Shown piece after piece: positions 27,027 through 33,916 of a DNA stretch of 55,357 nucleotides. Within the stretch, counting starts at the first letter, position 1. Each line of letters starts with the position of its first letter. The notes under the pieces were generated by a model. The model searched no databases and had not been told where the DNA came from. It worked only from the letters and a program-made list of their open reading frames with translations. Source of the DNA: an uncultured Eubacterium sp. (lineage in GTDB: Bacteria; Bacillota; Clostridia; Lachnospirales; Lachnospiraceae); the NCBI GenBank assembly GCA_910577225.1, contig CAJTMV010000026.1, positions 1 to 55,357 of the forward strand, read 5' to 3'. The position numbers and the translations under genes were made by a program.

Positions 27027-29714
27027 CTACTTTGCCTCATACCAGTTCGTGCCAGAATGCATATCGATCTCCAGAGCAACCGCAAGATCTGCGGCATGAT
27101 GCATCTCCTGTCTTAAAATCTCTGAAACCTGATCCACTTCTTCCATATCCGTCTCTACTAAAAGCTCGTCGTGCACCTGCAAAATCAGCCTTGATTTTAA
27201 TCCTTCTGCCAGCAGTCTGTCATGCACCCGGTTCATGGCAATTTTAATAATGTCCGCCGCCGTACCCTGAATCGGAGAATTCATTGCCACACGCTCGCCA
27301 AAGGATCGCTGCATAAAATTGGCGGATGTCAGCTCCGGCACCGGACGAATGCGTCCAAACATCGAAACAACTTTTCCGGTTTCTTTTGCTTCTTTTACCT
27401 GATTGTCCAAAAATGCTTTTACGCCTGGATAAGTCTGAAAATACTGTTCGATATAATTCTGTGCTTCTTTTCTGGTAATACTCAGATCCTGACTCAGTCC
27501 GAAAGAACTGATGCCATACACGATTCCAAAATTCACCGCTTTGGCGTTTCTGCGCTGTAAGTCCGTCACTTCCTCAAACGGAATGTGAAATACCTGAGAC
27601 GCTGTCATACGGTGAATATCCTGCGCTTCTTTATACGCCTGAATCAGATTTTCATCTGCCGACATATGCGCCAGTACGCGCAGCTCGATCTGCGAGTAAT
27701 CCGCATCTAAAAACACGCATCCCTGTCTGGGCAGAAACACTTTGCGAATCATCCTGCCCAGCTCCATGCGGATCGGAATATTCTGCAGATTCGGTTCGGC
27801 GCTGCTTAAGCGCCCGGTTGCCGTAATCGTCTGATGAAACGTCGTATGAATCCGCCCGTCCGGTCCGATAAACGCTGCCAGTCCGTCTGCATACGTAGAC
27901 TTTAATTTTGCCAGCTGACGATATTCTAATATTCGCGCGACAAACGGATATTCCGGCGCCAGCTTGTCCAGCACATCTGCCGCCGTCGAATATCCGGTTT
28001 TTGTCTTTTTCCCATACGGCATTTTCAGTTTTTCAAATAAGATGACGCCCAGCTGTTTTGGCGAATTGATATTAAACGTCTCTCCGGCGTCTTCATATAT
28101 CGTCTGCTCCAGTCCGGCCAGACGCTCCTGCAGCATGTCTCCATACTCCTTCAGCGCCTCCGCCTCTATCCGGATGCCTTCTTTTTCCATATCGGACAGT
28201 GTATATACCAGCGGCATTTCAATCTCCGAAAACAGCTGCCACATCCCTGCTTCTTTCAGCCTGTCCGTCAGGATATCCATCGCCTGGTACGCCGTATATG
28301 CCGGATAACAGACCGCCTCCAGAAACTCCTGCGGCTGTCCGGCCTGTGCACTGGCATATGAATTTTTCCCCAGCAAATCCGCCTGCGCCGGAAACATTTC
28401 GCCGAGATAATCTTTGGCGATATCTTCGTAATGATATTCATTTTTAAGCGGATTTAGTAAATATGCCGCAATGGCAACGTCAAACAGCTGTTTTTGTGCC
28501 GCGATATCCGTAAATTTTAGCGCATGCTTGATATGAAAAGATGCCACGCGGTTTCCAGCCGTCAGAATCTGTGCAAAATGACTGCATAATTCCTCCTTAG
28601 ACAACCGCTGCGGCTGTATACCTGTTTCGGTCTGGCTGCCTGTTTCCGGCTGACTGCATGGCAAAAAGCAGACTTCTTTTTCTGAAACAGCCGCTGCGAG
28701 TCCATATATCACACCCTGTTCTTCTATCAGCTGAACCGCGCATTTTTCGGATTGTTTTAACCGCTCCAGGATCTGCAGCGCCTGCTTTGCATCGTCGACG
28801 ATTTGAAAACAGTCAGTCACCGGACTCTTCTTTACCATTCCTGACTGTCCCTGAAATCTGGCCAGCATCTGTTTAAATTCCAGACGCTGACACAGTTCAT
28901 ACGCCTCCTGCGTATATAAATTTCCCAGTTTTGCCTGTCCCGGGTCATAATCGATCTCTGCGTTTACATCGATGGTAACGAGCTTTTTGGAAAACTGCGC
29001 TTTCTCATAGTTTTCACGAAAAGACTCCCGCACCTTGGATTTTGGCATATCGTCGATATGCGCGTACGCATTCTCAATACTCCCATACTGGCTGATGATT
29101 TTCACTGCCGTCTTTTCGCCGATTCCCGGCACACCCGGCACATTATCTGAAGTATCGCCCATCAGCGCTTTCACGTCGATAAACTCTGTCGGTGTGACAC
29201 TGTACTTTTCCTCTACCTGCTTCGCGTAGTAATCTTCCACCTCGGTACCGGTCTTTTTTGTCTTTGGAATCCGGATTTTAATACGCTCCGACGCCAGCTG
29301 CAGCAAATCCCTGTCACCGGACACAATCGAAACAAGCATCCCTTTTTCTTCTGCACGTCTGGCAATCGTACCGAGCAGGTCGTCCGCTTCATATCCGGCC
29401 TTTTCCACAATCCTGACTCCCATTGCCTGCAGCATTTCTTTCATCACCGGCACCTGCTCGCGCAGCTCCGCAGCCATTGGCTTTCTCGTTCCTTTATAAT
29501 CCGCGTACATTTTATGCCGAAACGTCGGCGCGTTCACATCGAACGCAACCGTCAGATCATCCGGCTGTTCCTCTTCCAGAATACGAAATAAAATATTCAA
29601 AAATCCATAAATCGCATTTGTATGCAGCCCTTCGGAATTCGACAAATCCGGAATACCAAAAAAGGCTCTGTTTAATATACTATGCCCATCGATCAAAACC
29701 AGCTTTTCGCTCAT
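27027..29714 (-). CDS. polA: DNA polymerase I
   Basis: 895-residue repair and Okazaki-fragment polymerase. It has an N-terminal 5' nuclease (about 1-290; GDRDLLQL, GDTSDNVPGVPGIGEKTA). In the middle 3'-5' exonuclease domain (about 305-480) the metal-binding acidic motifs are not recognisable, so proofreading is probably absent, as in several Firmicute PolA proteins. The polymerase domain (about 500-895) has DADYSQIELR, the O-helix (RRNAKAVNFGIVYG) and HDELLVE. It sits upstream of the CoaE-FtsA frame, as in many Clostridia. Confidence 0.97.
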   Translation of the reverse strand: MSEKLVLIDGHSILNRAFFGIPDLSNSEGLHTNAIYGFLNILFRILEEEQPDDLTVAFDVNAPTFRHKMYADYKGTRKPMAAELREQVPVMKEMLQAMGVRIVEKAGYEADDLLGTIARRAEEKGMLVSIVSGDRDLLQLASERIKIRIPKTKKTGTEVEDYYAKQVEEKYSVTPTEFIDVKALMGDTSDNVPGVPGIGEKTAVKIISQYGSIENAYAHIDDMPKSKVRESFRENYEKAQFSKKLVTIDVNAEIDYDPGQAKLGNLYTQEAYELCQRLEFKQMLARFQGQSGMVKKSPVTDCFQIVDDAKQALQILERLKQSEKCAVQLIEEQGVIYGLAAAVSEKEVCFLPCSQPETGSQTETGIQPQRLSKEELCSHFAQILTAGNRVASFHIKHALKFTDIAAQKQLFDVAIAAYLLNPLKNEYHYEDIAKDYLGEMFPAQADLLGKNSYASAQAGQPQEFLEAVCYPAYTAYQAMDILTDRLKEAGMWQLFSEIEMPLVYTLSDMEKEGIRIEAEALKEYGDMLQERLAGLEQTIYEDAGETFNINSPKQLGVILFEKLKMPYGKKTKTGYSTAADVLDKLAPEYPFVARILEYRQLAKLKSTYADGLAAFIGPDGRIHTTFHQTITATGRLSSAEPNLQNIPIRMELGRMIRKVFLPRQGCVFLDADYSQIELRVLAHMSADENLIQAYKEAQDIHRMTASQVFHIPFEEVTDLQRRNAKAVNFGIVYGISSFGLSQDLSITRKEAQNYIEQYFQTYPGVKAFLDNQVKEAKETGKVVSMFGRIRPVPELTSANFMQRSFGERVAMNSPIQGTAADIIKIAMNRVHDRLLAEGLKSRLILQVHDELLVETDMEEVDQVSEILRQEMHHAADLAVALEIDMHSGTNWYEAK

Positions 29715-29748
29715 GGATGACTCCTTAACTTTTTATATAATTGCTATC

Positions 29749-30237
29749 CTATGGTTCTGTAATCTCATCTCCGTTTTCATCATACAAAGTGAAAAACTTC
29801 GTATCGATCTCCGGATAAGACCGTTTCAGGGAAATCGGTTTTCCGCTGTTGCTCAAAAAGCAGTGCTCACTTTGCGCAACTGCGCGCAGTTCCCCGGTTT
29901 CCTTATCGGTCATGCGATATACGATTTTCATTTTCACACTGTTATAATCGATCATCCTTGCCTCTATGACAACCGTATCATGAAAATGCACCATGCTCTT
30001 ATACTCACAGTTTACCGAAAGCACCGGACTGATAATTTCCATCTCTTCCATCGCCTTATAGCTGAATCCCATCTGATCCATCAGATTCATCCTGGCCTCT
30101 TCCATCCACCTGATATAATTGGAATGGTGAATGATTCCCATCTGGTCCGTCTCATAATACTGCGCCGTATGCTCGTACGGGCGGATTTTTATCTTTTCTC
30201 CTGTGTATGGTTTGATTCTGGTGTCTTTTACTGACAT
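29749..30237 (-). CDS. Acyl-CoA thioesterase, YbgC/4-hydroxybenzoyl-CoA type
   Basis: A 162-residue hotdog-fold thioesterase with the catalytic Asp in YYETDQMGIIHHSNYIRWMEEAR. It hydrolyses acyl-CoA or acyl-ACP; the substrate is not predictable. ATG 30237 follows AGGAAGGTGAT; the longer frame to 30336 lacks a site. It lies 34 bases upstream of polA and is probably co-transcribed with it. Confidence 0.9.
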   Translation of the reverse strand: MSVKDTRIKPYTGEKIKIRPYEHTAQYYETDQMGIIHHSNYIRWMEEARMNLMDQMGFSYKAMEEMEIISPVLSVNCEYKSMVHFHDTVVIEARMIDYNSVKMKIVYRMTDKETGELRAVAQSEHCFLSNSGKPISLKRSYPEIDTKFFTLYDENGDEITEP

Positions 30238-30385
30238 GTAATCACCTTCCTGATCTTCTTTTTGTTTGCAGTGTTTTTGTACATAACTGTTATTATGCCA
30301 CAGGAAATACACAATTTCAAGATGTAAGGCGATCAATTTATTTTCTGTGACTCTGATGGTTACTGTTCACACAAGGAGTTTGCAA

Positions 30386-30634
30386 TCATCCTAAAAACTG
30401 AATGATCCTGTCATAATTTTCTGGCTGGTGCGGGAATGTACAGCCAGAACAGTCTTTGATCTGTTTTCCTCTGACCTGTATATATGCCGGCTCTCCCGGA
30501 CAATGCGCTCTTTCATACAACGGGCAGTAACAGAATAAGCAGTTGAGCTGTTTTAGTCCGCTGTGACAGGGAAAATACTTACATGCTTTGTTTTCAAAAA
30601 AACGTTCAGAATATTCAGGATTCGTCTCTTCCAT
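30386..30634 (-). CDS. Cysteine-rich small domain protein
   Basis: An 82-residue protein matching the cysteine-rich small domain (PF04071-like): RFFENKACKYFPCH, a CLFCYCPLY core and a DCSGCTFPH tail give eight or more cysteines. These are probably metal-binding. The domain often accompanies cobalamin-related genes. AAAGGAG directly abuts the ATG, so spacing is poor and initiation probably depends on the upstream gene ten bases away. Confidence 0.75.
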   Translation of the reverse strand: MEETNPEYSERFFENKACKYFPCHSGLKQLNCLFCYCPLYERAHCPGEPAYIQVRGKQIKDCSGCTFPHQPENYDRIIQFLG

Positions 30635-30643
30635 CTCCTTTCT

Positions 30644-31435
30644 TCATCGGCGGTCGTTTGCCGTTCTGTTGGGACAGCGGGTACGGCTGCATCCGTGACA
30701 GATGCATGCGCAGGCATTGCCGGCATCTTTTGTCAGCTCGGCGATAAATACCACGCTGTTATGCGGCTGCATACAATACGAAGCGTTACAGGTAACCTTT
30801 TGCGTAAGCGCCTTTAACAAATCCGGCAGCATTTCAATTGGAAACTGCGCCTCACTGCCGGGAAAATGGTATGCCTTCACATATCGGCCCTTCGTTTTTC
30901 GGATATGTCGCTGATATGCATCGTATCCGCGCAGCAACAGCTCCGCCGCGAGCGCGTCTGCCAGATAAACTTCAAACAGCATTTCTTTGTTGTTATAATC
31001 TTCCAGAAGTGCATCCAGCCCGTTTCCCAAAGAGATCACAACGCTTTCACAAATCACACGATCCGGGATCATCGGTATTCGGTCGTTTTCTTCCAATCCC
31101 CCGCTCTCCCAAAATGCGTCTTCGCGGATGTATGGCAGCATGTTCTGTGCCATGGCAGATATTTGAAGCATCTGGTCTTTTGTGAAATGATATTTTTGGC
31201 ATACCCTTTCTAAAAAAACCGGAGATAAAAAATCGTCCAGTACATCCGGAAAAAATGCCGGCATAGCTGTTTCCTCCTTTCTCCCTGCCGCCTGCTCGCA
31301 ATATAACGCAGCAAGGACGCAAATATATCGATTGTCCATCAGGCATTGCGGCGCTGTCCATAACAAGACAGCGCCGTCTTCTGCTTTCTGCGGATGATTT
31401 TCTGTTTCATAACCCCATCTGACAATATCGGCCAT
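30644..31435 (-). CDS. Probable corrinoid-linked protein (MetH-activation-domain-like)
   Basis: A 263-residue protein. The C-terminal 120 residues and the final C-x-C-x2-C-x4-CPNR cluster resemble the stand-alone B12-dependent methionine synthase activation-type proteins of Clostridia. Those proteins may reactivate corrinoid enzymes and bind a metal through the terminal cysteines. The N-terminal half is not recognised. ATG 31435 lies a few bases after the stop of the VOC gene; an ATG at 31468 would overlap that gene by 29 bases. The downstream cysteine-rich small domain gene also fits a corrinoid context. The assignment is tentative. Confidence 0.45.
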   Translation of the reverse strand: MADIVRWGYETENHPQKAEDGAVLLWTAPQCLMDNRYICVLAALYCEQAAGRKEETAMPAFFPDVLDDFLSPVFLERVCQKYHFTKDQMLQISAMAQNMLPYIREDAFWESGGLEENDRIPMIPDRVICESVVISLGNGLDALLEDYNNKEMLFEVYLADALAAELLLRGYDAYQRHIRKTKGRYVKAYHFPGSEAQFPIEMLPDLLKALTQKVTCNASYCMQPHNSVVFIAELTKDAGNACACICHGCSRTRCPNRTANDRR

Positions 31436-31439
31436 CCGC

Positions 31440-31808
31440 TCAGGAACGGACCGGTGTTCCCACTTCAATCAGATTCCCGTCCGGATCGTAAAAACGAATA
31501 ACTGTCTGACCCCAGCTGTGCGTCGTCAGTCTGTTTACATACTCCGTCTGGGGATACCGGTTTTCAAGTTTTTGGACAAAACCTTCCAGATCTGTTTCTT
31601 CAAAATACAGTTCAGAGCAATTGTTCCTGGATACGATCTCTTTTCCGAGAGATTTTTTCCATATTTTTTCGTCCTGAAGTACGAGACCTTCTGTCAGAAT
31701 GACGTTGCCGTCCTGATCCAGTACCGTCTCAAGACCAAACAGCTCCCGATAAAAACGTTTTGATTTTTCGATGTCTTTCACAACAATTAGTACATTTTTG
31801 AATTTCAA
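31440..31808 (-). CDS. VOC family (glyoxalase/bleomycin-resistance fold) protein
   Basis: A 122-residue single-domain vicinal-oxygen-chelate protein: KFKNVLIVVKDIEKSKRFYRELFG at the start, a central LYFEETDLEGFVQKLE segment and FYDPDGNLIEVGTP at the end, with the usual metal-binding Glu in the last motif. The substrate is unknown. GGAGGAGAG lies upstream of the ATG. It is the first gene of the short operon running to polA. Confidence 0.88.
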   Translation of the reverse strand: MKFKNVLIVVKDIEKSKRFYRELFGLETVLDQDGNVILTEGLVLQDEKIWKKSLGKEIVSRNNCSELYFEETDLEGFVQKLENRYPQTEYVNRLTTHSWGQTVIRFYDPDGNLIEVGTPVRS

Positions 31809-31865
31809 GGCTCTCCTCCTTATCCGTTTGCTGCCTTACGTATTCAGCCATTAGAAAGCGCGGCA

Positions 31866-32018
31866 TCATACAGGTACATCTTTCCTTTCCCCAACAAACC
31901 GTTCCAGATACTTCTCTACCTCATTCCAGTCAATATTCTGTTTATTGGAAAAAATAATATCAGGCAAAACAACAACCTTATTGCCGTTTTCATCCAATGC
32001 TATTTCCAGTGTTTCCAT
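31866..32018 (-). CDS. Short protein, possibly a truncated mobile-element gene
   Basis: A 50-residue acidic protein beginning METLEIALDENGNKVVVLPD, then a NIDWNEVEKYLERFVGE helix. GGGAGGAA precedes ATG 32018. From memory the same N-terminus occurs in longer hypothetical proteins of Lachnospiraceae mobile elements, in which the helix is followed by a further 100 or more residues. If so, this copy is truncated just after the helix. It sits next to the resolvase gene in the accessory segment. No function is known. Confidence 0.45.
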   Translation of the reverse strand: METLEIALDENGNKVVVLPDIIFSNKQNIDWNEVEKYLERFVGERKDVPV

Positions 32019-32116
32019 AACGTTCCTCCCTCGTGTTGAAACTATTTTAACACGCACAGATATGAATGCACAACCGGGAATTATTTTTATTCATACCTTA
32101 CGTATTACCATCCTTC

Positions 32117-32737
32117 TTATATCATCTCCTGTTGTTCCATCCGATACCTCTTTAACTGCCGATAAAACGTAGCCTGGCTAACGCCGGTTTTTTTTAGCGC
32201 TTCACAAAACGGGATCTCCTTTCTCTCCCATTCCTCAACAATTCTTACAAACTCCTCTGTCATCTCTATCCTGGTTCTTCCAAACTTCACTCCTTTTGCC
32301 TTTGCAGCTTCAATACCCTGCCTCTGTCTTCTTTTTATATTATCCCGCTCTGATTCCGCTACAAACGACAGGATCTGCAGCACCAGATCCGCAATAAACG
32401 TTCCCATCAGATCTTTTCCTCTGCGCGTGTCCAGCAGCGGCATATCGATAACACATATGTCGATCCCCTTCTCTTTTGTAAGTATTCGCCATTGTTCCTG
32501 CACTTCCTTATAATTACGTCCCAGCCGGTCGATACTCATAATAAAAAGAAGATCGCCCTGTTTCATCTTTTTCAGCATTTTCAGATAACCCGGACGCAAA
32601 AAATCTTTTCCAGACTGCTTATCCATGTAAATATCGCGGCTCTTTACGCCTGCCTGATACATGGCTTCTATCTGCCGGTCCTCGTTCTGATCCACGCTTG
32701 AAACACGTACATAACCAAAAATTGTTCTCTCTGCCAT
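32117..32737 (-). CDS. Small serine recombinase (resolvase/invertase family)
   Basis: A 206-residue resolvase. The catalytic domain (about 1-140) has the nucleophilic Ser13 in YVRVSSVDQ, the helper Arg in IDRLGRN and the long dimer helix (ESERDNIKRRQRQGIEAAKAKG). A C-terminal helix-turn-helix follows (about 165-205, VSQATFYRQLKRYR). AGGAGG lies ten bases before ATG 32737. Its start codon is 34 bases from the first 124-bp direct repeat, so it may act on, or have arrived with, that repeat unit. Confidence 0.92.
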   Translation of the reverse strand: MAERTIFGYVRVSSVDQNEDRQIEAMYQAGVKSRDIYMDKQSGKDFLRPGYLKMLKKMKQGDLLFIMSIDRLGRNYKEVQEQWRILTKEKGIDICVIDMPLLDTRRGKDLMGTFIADLVLQILSFVAESERDNIKRRQRQGIEAAKAKGVKFGRTRIEMTEEFVRIVEEWERKEIPFCEALKKTGVSQATFYRQLKRYRMEQQEMI

Positions 32738-32770
32738 TTTCTTTTGTCCTCCTGAATGATAAATCATGAT

Positions 32771-32894
32771 AACAGGCCGGCGACAGTTCAGATAGCTGTA
32801 CTGTTACACCGGCCTGTTATTATTTTGCCACTTTTTTCAAATATATGAATGATCATCTTTTAAAAATCCTGGAAGGTTCTGATGATACTACAGG
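32771..32894. repeat. 124-bp direct repeat, copy 1
   Basis: This is about 97 percent identical (four mismatches counted by eye) to 33767-33890, 996 bases away. It starts with a hairpin, AACAGGCCGG paired with CCGGCCTGTT, and continues through GATCATC to a GATACTACAGG end. It lies between the resolvase and the toxin-antitoxin terminator. Confidence 0.92.
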
Positions 32895-32951
32895 CAGATC
32901 CTGATCGACAAGATCAGGCGTATGTTGAAAAATAATATACGACAGACGGAC

Positions 32952-32981
32952 AAAAAGCCGGAAACTGTTACGGTCTCCGGC
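32952..32981 (-). terminator. Terminator of the toxin-antitoxin operon
   Basis: On the minus strand GCCGGA, a short inner stem and TCCGGC are followed by TTTTTG, 20 bases after the toxin stop codon. Confidence 0.8.
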
Positions 32982-33001
32982 CCTTCTGTACAAAGCGCTT
33001 T

Positions 33002-33406
33002 TTAATTCAGGTTGAGAAATGCAGCCGGTGTCATGATCATTGGATTCTTCAAACCTGATTCCAGAAAATCTTTGTCACCAGTGAGCAGAACATCTGCATT
33101 TGCCTCAATCGCCGCTCTTAAAATGGAACGATCATCTGCATCCCTGACCTTAGATTCAGACATGTTTTCATCCGTTGGAATGGGTACCAATTCCAATGTC
33201 AGCAAGGCCAGTGAAAGAAACTTATCCAATGCCGCCAGACGTTTGGGAAATTTCTTGTTGAATATCCGTTTCATTTCATCCACATTCTGCTCACATATCA
33301 ATCCACGGTTAGGATAAGAGGTTGCTTTTACATAAGCCTGATAAGGAACGCCGTCGGCACTTAATGCCGCAGATATGAGGACATTCGTATCAATCAGAAC
33401 CCTCAT
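33002..33406 (-). CDS. PIN-domain toxin (VapC-like ribonuclease)
   Basis: A 134-residue PIN nuclease of the COG1569 type. The acidic residues of the metal site are visible: Asp6 in LIDTNVLI, the DADDRSI segment and TGDKDF near the end. It probably cleaves RNA when freed from its antitoxin. The start codon overlaps the antitoxin stop by four bases (ATGA), the usual coupling. A terminator follows. Confidence 0.9.
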   Translation of the reverse strand: MRVLIDTNVLISAALSADGVPYQAYVKATSYPNRGLICEQNVDEMKRIFNKKFPKRLAALDKFLSLALLTLELVPIPTDENMSESKVRDADDRSILRAAIEANADVLLTGDKDFLESGLKNPMIMTPAAFLNLN

Positions 33407-33678
33407 ACGTTTTCGTCCTCATTTCTCAATTCTTTTACAAGTGTCATAATATCATCGTCAGATGTAAGACCGGTCCGCTCCGCTTCGCCTGCCATTTCCC
33501 CCTGGAGCATCTGCATGGCATAGACAGCCGAATTAACAATACGGACAGTGCTGCCCTCCACAATAAAAGAAATACGGTCTCCGCTTGCCACGCCAAGCAC
33601 TTCACGCACATCTTTTGGAATTGTGACCTGCCCTTTGGCCATGACCTTTGCGTTGTCTACAAAAGCGTTTGCTAACAT
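33403..33678 (-). CDS. AbrB/SpoVT-type antitoxin
   Basis: A 91-residue DNA-binding antitoxin. Residues about 8-50 are the swapped-hairpin AbrB domain (VMAKGQVTIPKDVREVLGVASGDRI). The acidic C-terminal tail (SDDDIMTLVKELRNEDENV) probably wraps the PIN toxin. AGGAGGTG lies seven bases before ATG 33678. The operon is presumably autoregulated. The module is enclosed by two 124-bp direct repeats. Confidence 0.9.
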   Translation of the reverse strand: MLANAFVDNAKVMAKGQVTIPKDVREVLGVASGDRISFIVEGSTVRIVNSAVYAMQMLQGEMAGEAERTGLTSDDDIMTLVKELRNEDENV

Positions 33679-33766
33679 ATCTTTCACCTCCTGAAATATG
33701 GAAAGCAGGGATTTCCCTACCAGTATTATATGCGACTGCCAAATAAAAATCAAATAAAATTTATGG

Positions 33767-33890
33767 AACAGGCCGGCGACAGTTCAGATAGCTGTACTGT
33801 TACACCGGCCTGTTATTATTTTGCCACTTTTTTCAAATATATGAATGATCATCTTTTAAAAATCCAGGAGGATTCTGATGATACTGCAGG
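33767..33890. repeat. 124-bp direct repeat, copy 2, with terminator-like hairpin
   Basis: The second copy of the 32771-32894 repeat. It lies 26 bases after the GH26 stop codon, and its AACAGGCCGG/CCGGCCTGTT hairpin could end the mannan operon on the minus strand. This position makes copy 2 the more likely original and copy 1 the duplicate. Confidence 0.92.
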
Positions 33891-33916
33891 GAGATTGTAA
33901 CTCCGATTCGGACATT

